Of a stretch of 64,000 nt of DNA, positions 22,268 to 29,661 are shown piece after piece. How positions within the stretch are numbered: the first letter of the stretch is position 1; every line of letters begins with the position of its first letter. Made by a program: the position numbers and the translations under genes. Origin of the DNA: a virus; IMG/VR virus record IMGVR_UViG_3300042882_001046, positions 54,269 through 118,268 of that record. The stretch is one strand, 5' to 3'. The notes under the pieces were generated by a model, which made no database searches, was not told where the DNA came from, and saw only the letters and a list, made by a program, of their open reading frames with translations.

Positions 22268-22348
22268 TACCCCAAGAGAGACTCGAACTCTCACGACCGA
22301 AGTCATTGGTTCCTAAGACCAACGCGGCTACCGTTACGCCATCGGGGT
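22268..22348 (-). tRNA. tRNA-Leu(TAG)
   Basis: Acceptor ACCCCGA/TTGGGGT, anticodon loop CTTAGGA on TTGGT/ACCAA, long variable arm, T loop TTCGAGT, discriminator A. Confidence 0.93.
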
Positions 22349-22351
22349 GTG

Positions 22352-22443
22352 TCATTATCGCTTCAGCCACATCGGGAAAGGCGCCTCTCCCGCGTTGTTT
22401 AAGTGTGTAACTTGCGCCGTATCTCACTGAGGTACGATAATGA
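22352..22443 (-). ncRNA. Cloverleaf-like structured spacer RNA
   Basis: A perfect 9-bp outer stem (TCATTATCG/CGATAATGA) encloses three possible hairpins: GTACCTC-AGT-GAGATAC (one mismatch), AAGT/ACTT, and the GC-rich CGGGAGAGGCGCCTTTCCCG. There is no TTCGA T loop and no long ORF. It sits between tRNA-Leu and tRNA-Arg like the element at 18803. Confidence 0.42.
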
Positions 22444-22446
22444 TTG

Positions 22447-22520
<74 letters not shown>

Positions 22521-22524
22521 ATTG

Positions 22525-22610
22525 TACCGAGGGAGGGACTCGAACCCTCACGGCCGTTTACTGACCAAGGGATTTTAAGTCCCTCGTGGCTACCATTACA
22601 CCACCTCGGC
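22525..22610 (-). tRNA. tRNA-Leu(TAA)
   Basis: Acceptor GCCGAGG/CCTCGGT, anticodon arm AGGGA-CTTAAAA-TCCCT, long variable arm, T loop TTCGAGT, discriminator A. Confidence 0.94.
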
Positions 22611-22646
22611 ATTGTCTTACAAATATAACCTTTATGGAATCATAAA

Positions 22647-22684
22647 TCAAAAAAAACCCCAAACTTTTTTTTTAGTTTGGGGTC
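22647..22684 (-). terminator. Minus-strand terminator
   Basis: CCCCAAAC/GTTTGGGG; on the minus strand it is followed by TTTTTTTT. It ends the 22710-23441 transcript. Confidence 0.75.
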
Positions 22685-22709
22685 CTATTATATAAAGTTA
22701 TTACCTTTT

Positions 22710-23441
22710 TTATTGAGCATCAAACTCTTCTTCCCATAACGTATCAGAAGAATTTTCTTCTGTATTATAAGTGTGATTTAATTCAATTGTCATGTCATTG
22801 AAATTAAATACGAACTCTCCGTCTGACCCTTCATTAATTTCCCAACCACCATAATGACTTTCAAGTTGATTATAACACCAATCTTCAATTGTTGACGGAA
22901 CTGAATCACCATTTTCTTCAAATGAACTTTCAATATAACCAGAATCCCCCGAACCATTATATCTTAGAGTTAATATTCCATCTTGTGGAATTTCTAAATC
23001 AGATAGAACCCCATCTTTTTCCCATTCTTCAAAAATTTCTTGACCTTCTTCTTCTGACCATTCAGTCCCACTAGCGTCTCCTCTATCATACCAAGACCAA
23101 TAATGGTTAAATGAAATGTCTTTGTTTGCAGAATTAATACTAATCTCAAACTTTTGCCATGACATCGCATCAATATCTGGTGTCTCACTACTATATAATT
23201 CTTGGTCAGACGCATACTTCGTAATTTTTTGAAGTATCGGTATCAACCCTGACGGAACGTCCGCTCTCCAGTTATTGGAGAAATGTGTCATTTGATTCCA
23301 ATCTATATTATTATAGTTAAGTGTATCACCATAATCATCCATCTCGAATTCAAACTCACCGACTTCCATTCCGAGAGAGCTCAAATAATTACAAACTCTT
23401 CTCAGGTATTGTTTTTCTTCTGTTGTTAAAAGTTTTTCCAT
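22710..23441 (-). CDS. Acidic hypothetical protein, 243 aa
   Basis: Strongly acidic, rich in E, D, W and S (EWSEEEGQEIFEEWEKDG; TEENSSDTLWEEEFDAQ). The middle RYNGSGDSGYIESSFEENG followed by DWCYNQLESHYGGWEINEG resembles a pattern seen in other phage and plasmid hypotheticals. No catalytic motif. A TATTTATT box (23445-23452) lies 3 nt before the ATG, and a strong terminator follows. Confidence 0.6.
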   Translation of the reverse strand: MEKLLTTEEKQYLRRVCNYLSSLGMEVGEFEFEMDDYGDTLNYNNIDWNQMTHFSNNWRADVPSGLIPILQKITKYASDQELYSSETPDIDAMSWQKFEISINSANKDISFNHYWSWYDRGDASGTEWSEEEGQEIFEEWEKDGVLSDLEIPQDGILTLRYNGSGDSGYIESSFEENGDSVPSTIEDWCYNQLESHYGGWEINEGSDGEFVFNFNDMTIELNHTYNTEENSSDTLWEEEFDAQ

Positions 23442-23444
23442 ATA

Positions 23445-23452
23445 AATAAATA
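23445..23452 (-). promoter_or_regulatory. TATTTATT box, 3 nt before start
   Basis: Minus strand GATATTTATT-TAT-ATG upstream of the 243-aa gene. Confidence 0.42.
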
Positions 23453-23806
23453 TCAGTCTTCAAACTCTAATTTCATTGTTTTTAACATCCATTGGGGTCT
23501 TTGATTTGACGAGATGTTACTAATCCACTCTTTGGCTGAAGGTATGTAATTATTACAATCTTCTTTTACGTGTTGTTCTCCAACATATCGGGTATAAACT
23601 GTTTTTCCGTCTGAGTTTAAGAACTCAGTTCCAAATCTTTTTTCCATTTCAAAAATTCCTTCACTATGATGTCTAAACATTCTATGAAGAGAATCTCCAA
23701 ACCAAGATTTGGTTTCATCTAACCATTCATGTAAATGAATGTAATCCTCAGGTTTTCCTCCAAACTTTTTGGCGGATGATTTTGCATGTAAATTTGGATG
23801 TGCCAT
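23453..23806 (-). CDS. DUF6915-like conserved protein
   Basis: 117 residues. MAHPNLHAKSSAKKFGG, then LHEWLDETKSWFGDSLHRMF, RHHSEGIFEMEKRFG, NSDGKTVYTRYVGEQHVKED and PSAKEW form a pattern with many conserved His known from bacterial and phage proteins of unknown function. The His content suggests metal binding. Followed by a membrane gene 3 nt upstream in array order. Confidence 0.62.
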   Translation of the reverse strand: MAHPNLHAKSSAKKFGGKPEDYIHLHEWLDETKSWFGDSLHRMFRHHSEGIFEMEKRFGTEFLNSDGKTVYTRYVGEQHVKEDCNNYIPSAKEWISNISSNQRPQWMLKTMKLEFED

Positions 23807-23808
23807 GA

Positions 23809-24042
23809 TTATTTAATTTGTGAGTTGTTTCTTCTTGCTTCCTCAGCTTCTTTGTAAACCCTAACCCATGTTAAAAATACATCAATAGGTGCTAAAATCC
23901 AACACATAATAATTAACGCCATACTCTCAAGACCTGGAGATATTCCAAGACCACCTGACATAACATCTCTGTTCCATTTTCTAATTGACATGATTACGCA
24001 GTAAATGAAACAAACAACGTAATACGACCAAAATAATTGCAT
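23809..24042 (-). CDS. Small membrane protein, 77 aa
   Basis: Start at ATG 24042 (MQLFWSYYVVCF), 15 nt after the tRNA-Ala 3' end; the longer frame would run into the tRNA. Two hydrophobic spans at about 2-20 and 42-60, then a charged EAEEARRNN tail. Function unknown. Confidence 0.55.
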   Translation of the reverse strand: MQLFWSYYVVCFIYCVIMSIRKWNRDVMSGGLGISPGLESMALIIMCWILAPIDVFLTWVRVYKEAEEARRNNSQIK

Positions 24043-24057
24043 AAATAAAAGTTTTAG

Positions 24058-24130
24058 TGGAGAATGAGGGAATCGAACCCACGACAACTTGAATGCAAAT
24101 CAAGCGCTCTACCAACTGAGCTAATTCCCC
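24058..24130 (-). tRNA. tRNA-Ala(TGC)
   Basis: Acceptor GGGGAAT/ATTCTCC, anticodon arm CTTGA-TTTGCAT-TCAAG, T loop TTCGATT, discriminator A. Confidence 0.94.
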
Positions 24131-24136
24131 TGTTTG

Positions 24137-24209
24137 AGCCTCCTGTCGGAATCGAACCAACGACCTACTGATTACAAATCAGTTGCTCTACCTGCTGAGC
24201 TAAGGAGGC
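24137..24209 (-). tRNA. tRNA-Thr(TGT)
   Basis: Acceptor GCCTCCT/AGGAGGC, anticodon arm ACTGA-TTTGTAA-TCAGT, T loop TTCGATT, discriminator T. Confidence 0.94.
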
Positions 24210-24259
24210 ATTTGTGGGTGTATGCTCATCACATACTCATGGGTTCCCACAACCCGTTG

Positions 24260-24332
24260 AGCGGAAGACCAGGCTCGAACTGGCCACCCCCGACTTGGAA
24301 GGACGGTGCTCTACCAAATGAGCTACTTCCGC
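24260..24332 (-). tRNA. tRNA-Gly(TCC)
   Basis: Acceptor GCGGAAG/CTTCCGC, anticodon loop CTTCCAA (stem with one T-T mismatch), T arm CCAG-TTCGAGC-CTGG, discriminator T. The 50-nt spacer on its 3' side holds a small hairpin TATG/CATA inside GTGGG/CCCAC. Confidence 0.91.
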
Positions 24333-24337
24333 AATTT

Positions 24338-24413
24338 TGGCGGTCCCGACGGGATTCGAACCCGTATCTCGCACCGTGACAGGGTGGAATTGTAACCATT
24401 CAACCACGGGACC
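24338..24413 (-). tRNA. tRNA-Asp(GTC)
   Basis: Acceptor GGTCCCG/CGGGACC, anticodon loop CTGTCAC, T arm ACGGG-TTCGAAT-CCCGT, discriminator G. It is the only ordinary tRNA here followed by an encoded CCA. Confidence 0.92.
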
Positions 24414-24441
24414 GTGTGTGGGGAGTTTCACCCCAAACTTT

Positions 24442-24933
24442 TTAATTTGTTAAGATGTGTTGATGTTCTCCGATTACTCGTTTTAAACTACTAACATATC
24501 TCTTATCAGACGCATATACCCTTCCGAGTAGTGCAAGATACTGATTTTTTGTCAAATCGTCTTTACCTTTTAACATATAATCTTGCCATAAAAAGTAATC
24601 ATATACGCTAAGGTTCCAATCTGTATATTTTGAGTATCCGCTCTGAGTTTTACCAACTGAAGACGTTTCTCTTTTTGTTGGAACTCTCATTCCAAACAGA
24701 TTGTTTGCCGTTTTGAACAATTTTGATGTAAATGCTCCTGACTCTAACACAGCTTGTGCAAACACAATATCAGGAAATTTTATACCAAACTTAATTATCT
24801 GCTCGTACAATTCTTCTTTTGTCAACCTATCATCTTGTGTCTGATAAGTTGTTTGTACTTGCTTCTCTTGTGCTTTTGTTGTCATTGTTCCTAACAATAA
24901 CAACACAGTCAATAAGAATGTTTTTAACTTCAT
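24442..24933 (-). CDS. Secreted glucosaminidase-type peptidoglycan hydrolase
   Basis: 163 residues. A Sec signal peptide ends at TTKAQ. FAQAVLESGAFTSKLFKTAN, then NLFGMR is the catalytic-Glu region of the mannosyl-glycoprotein endo-beta-N-acetylglucosaminidase (FlgJ-like) family. The Bacteroidota-style signal peptide suggests it acts in the periplasm. Likely roles are lysis or wall remodelling. Embedded in the tRNA array. Confidence 0.83.
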   Translation of the reverse strand: MKLKTFLLTVLLLLGTMTTKAQEKQVQTTYQTQDDRLTKEELYEQIIKFGIKFPDIVFAQAVLESGAFTSKLFKTANNLFGMRVPTKRETSSVGKTQSGYSKYTDWNLSVYDYFLWQDYMLKGKDDLTKNQYLALLGRVYASDKRYVSSLKRVIGEHQHILTN

Positions 24934-25013
24934 TTCTTTCTTTTTGTCTGTTTATGCTTCAGGATTACTCCATCCACGATACCACAACATTGGAAATTTT
25001 CCACCCACCTCAG

Positions 25014-25085
25014 CTGCTCCACCTGGGCTCGAACCAGGATAAAAGGATTAACAGTCCTCCGTAATAACCATTATACGATAGAGCA
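25014..25085 (-). tRNA. tRNA-Asn(GTT)
   Basis: Acceptor TGCTCTA/TGGAGCA, anticodon arm GAGGA-CTGTTAA-TCCTT, T arm CCTGG-TTCGAGC-CCAGG, discriminator G. Confidence 0.92.
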
Positions 25086-25122
25086 AAATTATAATCAAAT
25101 TTTCCAACAAAGGAAACTTTTG

Positions 25123-25196
25123 TCGGGATGGCTGGATTCGAACCAACGGCCTCCACGTCCCAAACGTGGCGCGATACCTGACTACGCTACATCCCG
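25123..25196 (-). tRNA. tRNA-Pro(TGG)
   Basis: Acceptor CGGGATG/CATCCCG, anticodon arm CCACG-TTTGGGA-CGTGG, T loop TTCGAAT, discriminator A. Confidence 0.94.
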
Positions 25197-25202
25197 TACA
25201 TA

Positions 25203-25232
25203 AAAAAACCCTGAAGTATTAGTTCAGGGTTT
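25203..25232 (-). terminator. Minus-strand terminator after the 32-aa gene
   Basis: ACCCTGAA/TTCAGGGT; followed by TTTTTTT on the minus strand. Confidence 0.7.
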
Positions 25233-25254
25233 AGATAATTGGCTATAATATTGT

Positions 25255-25353
25255 TTACCAACCACTCGCTTCTGAACTTACGCAAATAGTGCCCGCATCC
25301 CCATTAGGAGTTGTCGGTGTGTCTAAATTCGTATTTGTGTTCATAGTTTTCAT
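25255..25353 (-). CDS. Small Thr/Asn-rich protein, 32 aa
   Basis: MKTMNTNTNLDTPTT... ends CVSSEASGW, with one Cys. A hairpin terminator lies about 25 nt after the stop. TAATATTG sits 4 nt before the ATG, a near match to the leaderless promoter class. The Gly-Asp-Ala...Ser-Gly-Trp end could resemble a small ribosomally made peptide precursor, but that is only an impression. Confidence 0.42.
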   Translation of the reverse strand: MKTMNTNTNLDTPTTPNGDAGTICVSSEASGW

Positions 25354-25398
25354 AGTGCAATATTACAATAAATATATTTAAAAACCAAAAAATAAATA

Positions 25399-26181
25399 TT
25401 AGTTACTAAAACCTCTCAAATAAACATCATTTGTCATATTGAAATTAATCCTCATTGATGAGTTTGGATAAGTACTATAAACTCTATATTGACCCTGTGG
25501 AATTACATTCCCTGTATAATTAATCAAGTATGATGACAACTGAGTATTTGTGTTCAACACTGTTTGACTATTGTTAGCACTTGACACTATTCTTGTACCG
25601 TTTTTCGCATAATAACCAATTCTAGTTTGTCTTTTTGTATCATTATTCATTGCCGAGACAGGAATCAAAACTAAAACCCAAGCGTTATCATTAACAGTAT
25701 TTTTAGATATTTTTACTGTTGTAAAATTATATGCCATTTTAGGGTTACCGTGTTCATCAACTCCACCACTTACTTGTGGTATGTCAGCCTGAATAACTTG
25801 TGGTAACACACCATTAGTCCAAAATGGCATGTTTAAATAATTGTTTAAATCTCGGTAATTGGTATTTTGAATACTCACCATTGTCCAACAAGAGTAAAAT
25901 GGAACGCTTGTAGATTGTGGGTTTCTTGGAACTGAGTTTTTAAGGTAATTAACAATTAATGTTGTTTTAGCTTGCTTTTCAATAAAAACATACGCCTTCA
26001 AATTAGGTGTTGAACTTGTCGTAACCCTTAAATTAGGGTTCGTACTTGAAGTTGAGTTAAGTTCTTGGGATTGCTCAATTTTAGTTTTTTCGAAGTCTAC
26101 TCCAGTGATGTCTTCTTTAGAACAAGACACAACAAATACCGATAAGGTAAGGAATGATAATAATAATTGTTTGATTTTCAT
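25399..26181 (-). CDS. Secreted lipoprotein, 260 aa
   Basis: The signal peptide ends in VFVVSC followed by SKED. After a Ser/Thr/Asn linker with a repeat (NPNLRVTTSSTPNLK), the body is beta-rich (YNFTTVKISKNTVNDNAWVLVLIPVSA), resembling Bacteroidota surface lipoproteins. No family recognised. It may be cargo altering the host surface. It lies downstream of the 93-aa gene by 10 nt. Confidence 0.68.
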   Translation of the reverse strand: MKIKQLLLSFLTLSVFVVSCSKEDITGVDFEKTKIEQSQELNSTSSTNPNLRVTTSSTPNLKAYVFIEKQAKTTLIVNYLKNSVPRNPQSTSVPFYSCWTMVSIQNTNYRDLNNYLNMPFWTNGVLPQVIQADIPQVSGGVDEHGNPKMAYNFTTVKISKNTVNDNAWVLVLIPVSAMNNDTKRQTRIGYYAKNGTRIVSSANNSQTVLNTNTQLSSYLINYTGNVIPQGQYRVYSTYPNSSMRINFNMTNDVYLRGFSN

Positions 26182-26191
26182 GATTGTTTGT

Positions 26192-26473
26192 TTAAATGTA
26201 TTTTTTAAAAATTGTTTCTAAGGTGTCTTCATCTTCCCTACTTATAACATGAAATTTTTGAGATAACTTATCCATTTTCTCTAAAAATTCATCTTCTAAA
26301 ATAGATGTTTTTGGTTTACCATTTTTATCAGTTTGTATTTGAGACAACACTGATTTAGGTAAATGGTTTTCTTCAACTAACCCTTCAATTAATTCTTTAA
26401 TTTCTCTTGGGTCACAGGCCGTAACAAATTCATACGGGTCAATGTCGATTTCTTCTACACAAAATTCAGGCAT
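26192..26473 (-). CDS. Hypothetical protein, 93 aa
   Basis: Acidic and helical (EEIDIDPYEFVTACDPREIKEL; DEDTLETIFKKYI). The pattern P-x-E-F-V-x-x-C-D-P-x-E-I-x-E-L looks like a phage accessory protein; no function known. It lies 25 nt after tRNA(CAT) in the array. Confidence 0.58.
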   Translation of the reverse strand: MPEFCVEEIDIDPYEFVTACDPREIKELIEGLVEENHLPKSVLSQIQTDKNGKPKTSILEDEFLEKMDKLSQKFHVISREDEDTLETIFKKYI

Positions 26474-26498
26474 AATTATTTTTTTTTTAATAGTTTAG

Positions 26499-26572
26499 TG
26501 GACCAGCCTGGGCTCGAACCAGGGACCTTCACATTATGAGTGTGTTGCTCTAACCAACTGAGCTACAAGTCC
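26499..26572 (-). tRNA. Second tRNA with CAT anticodon (Met or Ile2)
   Basis: Anticodon loop CTCATAA on CACA/TGTG, T arm CCTGG-TTCGAGC-CCAGG, acceptor GGACTTG/CTGGTCC with one mismatch. One of the two CAT tRNAs may carry lysidine and read AUA. Confidence 0.86.
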
Positions 26573-26623
26573 AATTTGATACAAAGATAAACAATAAATT
26601 TGATTTTGGAAATTTTTTTGTGA

Positions 26624-26631
26624 TATTTATA
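26624..26631 (+). promoter_or_regulatory. TATTTATA box, 6 nt before a small ORF
   Basis: GATATTTATA-GATATT-ATG before the 33-aa ORF. Confidence 0.42.
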
Positions 26632-26637
26632 GATATT

Positions 26638-26739
26638 ATGACAGACAAAAATATAACGTGTCTTTTGGGAACTAACCAAAAATATGAGAACTCGGGCGAT
26701 TTGAGACGTGGAAAACCTCGAACCATAAACTATTGCTAA
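26638..26739 (+). CDS. Small basic protein, 33 aa
   Basis: MTDKNITCLLGTNQ... ends RRGKPRTINYC. It has a TATTTATA box 6 nt upstream and a terminator 16 nt downstream, so it forms a compact unit in the 250-bp gap between the tRNA array and the HNH gene. No homology claimed. Confidence 0.42.
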   Translation: MTDKNITCLLGTNQKYENSGDLRRGKPRTINYC

Positions 26740-26755
26740 ATCTGTAGTATAATAT

Positions 26756-26787
26756 AAAGGGGTCGACTAAATTGACCCCTTTTGTTT
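26756..26787 (+). terminator. Terminator after the 33-aa ORF
   Basis: AAAGGGGTC/GACCCCTTT followed by TGTTTTT. Confidence 0.7.
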
Positions 26788-26802
26788 TTAATAAAAATAA
26801 TA

Positions 26803-26810
26803 TATCTTTG
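26803..26810 (+). promoter_or_regulatory. TATCTTTG promoter of the HNH gene
   Basis: Perfect -7 box with 15 nt to ATG 26826. Confidence 0.6.
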
Positions 26811-26825
26811 TAAAAAATTTTAGTG

Positions 26826-27314
26826 ATGAGCACTGTATTGGTATTAAATTTTGACTACACTCCGTTAAACACAACTAGTGTTTGGAGGGGGTTTGTGTTA
26901 GTTGATAAAGGAAAGGCAGAAATTGTAAAATCAGACGAAAATCCGATTGTTGCAGGATATAATACTTATGTACGTCCACTTATTATTAGATTACTGAAAT
27001 ATATCAAACATCGTTCAAGGACATTAAGGGCAAACAGAAGTCGAATATATAAAAGAGACGGATATGAGTGTGTTTATTGTGGGTCAAAAAAAGAGTTGAC
27101 CTTAGACCACGTATTACCCAAATCAAGAGGTGGGACAAATGAATGGACTAACCTTGTTACGTCTTGTATGAAATGTAATCGTAAAAAAGCAGATAGAACA
27201 CCAGATGAGGCCAAAATGAACATGAAATCTAAACCATACATTCCACAAATTATGTACGAAGACAAAACTTTATTGAATGTTTGGAATGCGTATCAAGAAT
27301 CATTCATTTCTTAA
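26826..27314 (+). CDS. HNH endonuclease
   Basis: 162 residues. VYCGSKKELTLDHVLPKSRGG, then CMKCNRKKADRTP gives the two CxxC zinc knuckles and the DH...N HNH core. The whole-length organisation (LVLNFDYTPLNTTSVWRGFVLV at the start) matches the widespread bacterial HNH family found next to many cellular genes and in phages. It could be a packaging-linked nicking enzyme or a homing/defence nuclease. ATG 26826 was preferred over the GTG 3 nt upstream. Confidence 0.88.
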   Translation: MSTVLVLNFDYTPLNTTSVWRGFVLVDKGKAEIVKSDENPIVAGYNTYVRPLIIRLLKYIKHRSRTLRANRSRIYKRDGYECVYCGSKKELTLDHVLPKSRGGTNEWTNLVTSCMKCNRKKADRTPDEAKMNMKSKPYIPQIMYEDKTLLNVWNAYQESFIS

Positions 27315-27331
27315 AAATAAAACCTATAATT

Positions 27332-27652
27332 ATGAGTAATATGTCAGACAAATCATTGAGAATTACAATTGTTATCCTTGGATTAATTCTTTGCTGGGGA
27401 ACTGTTATGTACAGTAAACAAGAACAAAAATTAAAAGAAAAAGAATTAAAAATTGAGGTGTTTAGTGGCGGAGATATTTCTAAAGTTCAAACTATGGATT
27501 CATTACAAAATGTAATTGATTCTTTAGAGGTTGAAATTTTCCCATGTCAAGTTGAGCTTGGAAGATATCAAATCGCATATGAAATTTTTAAGGAGAGAAA
27601 TCCAAAAGCCGCGTCACAATACGGTGACATAATATCACAAGAAACAGAATAA
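27332..27652 (+). CDS. Membrane-anchored coiled-coil protein, 106 aa
   Basis: Start at ATG 27332 (MSNMSDKSLRITI); the longer frame begins inside the HNH gene. One N-terminal membrane helix (about 9-27) followed by charged helix (KQEQKLKEKELKIEVF). This looks like a spanin or phage-anchor layout, but no such assignment can be proved. Confidence 0.6.
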   Translation: MSNMSDKSLRITIVILGLILCWGTVMYSKQEQKLKEKELKIEVFSGGDISKVQTMDSLQNVIDSLEVEIFPCQVELGRYQIAYEIFKERNPKAASQYGDIISQETE

Positions 27653-27664
27653 AAATAAAATAAA

Positions 27665-27970
27665 ATGCAAGATTCAAATTACACAAACCCAGAACAATCA
27701 GGTCAGGGACAAAACCCTCAAGACCTTATTAACGCATCATTAATTTTTGCCAGAGCTTTAGGTTTAATTCTTAAAGAAGGTGAAGGTATTGTTGTCGACA
27801 TCAAAGGAGACATTAATTTAGGAGAAGACGTAAAAAAAGTTATCGTTTTTGAATATCAAAACCAAGTTCACATATATAAGTGTGAAGAAGACCTTGAAGA
27901 AGGGACCGCGGTAAATATGGACCAAAAAAATGAGGGTCCTGAAGTTGTGGAACCAACCGAAGAGGTATAA
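27665..27970 (+). CDS. Hypothetical protein, 101 aa
   Basis: Soluble. The Gln/Pro/Asn-rich start is followed by IFARALGLILKEGEGIVVDIKGDINLGEDVKKVIVF and a very acidic end. Not recognised. It lies between the coiled-coil gene and the carbamoyltransferase pair, in the same operon. Confidence 0.58.
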   Translation: MQDSNYTNPEQSGQGQNPQDLINASLIFARALGLILKEGEGIVVDIKGDINLGEDVKKVIVFEYQNQVHIYKCEEDLEEGTAVNMDQKNEGPEVVEPTEEV

Positions 27971-27992
27971 TTTTTTTAAAAACAAATTTTAA

Positions 27993-29660
27993 ATGAGGGT
28001 ATTAGGGTTTTCAGTAGGCCACGATAAAGGAGCGGTTATTATTGAAGATGGGAAAGTTATTGTGGGTATAACACAAGAAAGAATTTCTCGTGTTAAACAT
28101 GATGGAGCACATCAAGGAGGACTTATACCTTTTGAGTCAATAAATTATTGTCTAAACTCAATTGGTATTACTTATAAAGAAATTGACCTTTTTGTTTATA
28201 GTACAACGGAGCTTGAGGATAAAACAGCTGCGGATTTTTTCAGAAAATATAATGACATTAGTTACGATAGATTATTTTTTATACCTCACCATTTAGCACA
28301 CGCTTATTCAACATTCTTTAGTTCAGGATTTGATGACGCTGCGGTTATTGTTGCCGACGCGTCAGGTAGTATATTAAACTTCAAAAATAAATTACATTTA
28401 TGGTATGAAGTTGACCGTACGGGATTGAACCCTGATGAAGATTGGACAGAAGGAATTTCAATATATCATTTTAAGAAAAATGAATATAATGAAGTTTATA
28501 AAAAATGGATAAAATATCCTGTACCTATTGATACTAATGAAGGTGTGTCGGTTGGTACCGTATATTCACAAGGTTCTTTACAGTTAATCTATGAACCAAA
28601 TGAACATACTTGGCCTGCAGGTAAATTAATGGGACTGGCATCTTATGCGGATGATGAAATTGTAAAAGAAGCCCCTGAATATGTTCAAGATTTAGGTGAT
28701 GATATCTATATTCCCAATAACGCAATATACCCAAAAGTTACTTGGGGGTCTGATTTCTTTTCAAGAGCATGTGTTGCGGGAATATATCAAAGAGAACAAG
28801 AAAGAGCATCCTTAATTTTAGCAAAAATCGCAAAAGATAAAACAGGTTCAGAAAATGTATGTGTTGCGGGTGGTTCTTTTTTGAATTGTAATTCTAATGA
28901 AAGAATTTTAAATTCAGGTTTATATGAAAATTGTTATTTCATTCCGCCAAGCGATGATAGTGGAATTCCATTAGGTTGTGCTTGGTTTGCATATCAAAAA
29001 TTAACCGATATTTCGGAAGTAGAACAATTAAGCCCTTATCTTGGTAAATCATACAGTAAAAACGATGTTGTTGAAGCACTTAACGAGTATCCAGGTTTAA
29101 AGTATACTGAATACGATAATTTTGATTTACTAATCAATGAAATTAGTTATTGGTTAACACAAAATAGAGTTATTGGGTGGTTTCAAGGAGGTTCGGAGAT
29201 TGGTCCAAGAGCGTTAGGTAATCGTTCTATATTGGCATCTCCAATTAAGTCATGGATGACTGGTCATATAAACTCAGACATAAAGAAAAGAGAGTGGTAT
29301 AGACCTTTTGCACCTGCAGTATTATTTGAGCATCAATCAGAAGTTTTTGAATCTGATGTATATTCACCTTACATGTTGTTGACAACAACAGTTAAAGAAG
29401 ATTGGATAAATAAAATACCAGCCGTAGTTCATATTGATAATTCTGCAAGACATCAATCGGTTACCGAAAAAAATAACCCTAAATTCTATTCTTTGATTAA
29501 AAAATTCTACGAAAAAACTAATGTTCCTGTTTTATTGAACACAAGTTTTAACGGACCAAAAGAACCTATTGTAGAAACACCTAAAGAAGCAATTAATACA
29601 TTCTTAGAAAACAATTTAGACTACTTGGTCATCAATAATTTTATTATCTCCAAAAATTAA
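27993..29660 (+). CDS. Carbamoyltransferase, NodU/TobZ family (copy A)
   Basis: 555 residues. The N-terminal ASKHA-type domain starts VLGFSVGHDKGAVIIEDGK and has PHHLAHAYS (metal His) and GGSFLNCNSN. The C-terminal YrdC-like part has GWFQGGSEIGPRALGNRS, RPFAPAVL and PVLLNTSFNGP. All expected motifs are present, so it should transfer carbamoyl from carbamoyl phosphate (via carbamoyl-AMP) to a hydroxyl. Substrate unknown: a sugar, or a modified base as proposed for phage carbamoyltransferases. A second enzyme follows after 1 nt. Confidence 0.92.
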   Translation: MRVLGFSVGHDKGAVIIEDGKVIVGITQERISRVKHDGAHQGGLIPFESINYCLNSIGITYKEIDLFVYSTTELEDKTAADFFRKYNDISYDRLFFIPHHLAHAYSTFFSSGFDDAAVIVADASGSILNFKNKLHLWYEVDRTGLNPDEDWTEGISIYHFKKNEYNEVYKKWIKYPVPIDTNEGVSVGTVYSQGSLQLIYEPNEHTWPAGKLMGLASYADDEIVKEAPEYVQDLGDDIYIPNNAIYPKVTWGSDFFSRACVAGIYQREQERASLILAKIAKDKTGSENVCVAGGSFLNCNSNERILNSGLYENCYFIPPSDDSGIPLGCAWFAYQKLTDISEVEQLSPYLGKSYSKNDVVEALNEYPGLKYTEYDNFDLLINEISYWLTQNRVIGWFQGGSEIGPRALGNRSILASPIKSWMTGHINSDIKKREWYRPFAPAVLFEHQSEVFESDVYSPYMLLTTTVKEDWINKIPAVVHIDNSARHQSVTEKNNPKFYSLIKKFYEKTNVPVLLNTSFNGPKEPIVETPKEAINTFLENNLDYLVINNFIISKN

Positions 29661-29661
29661 T

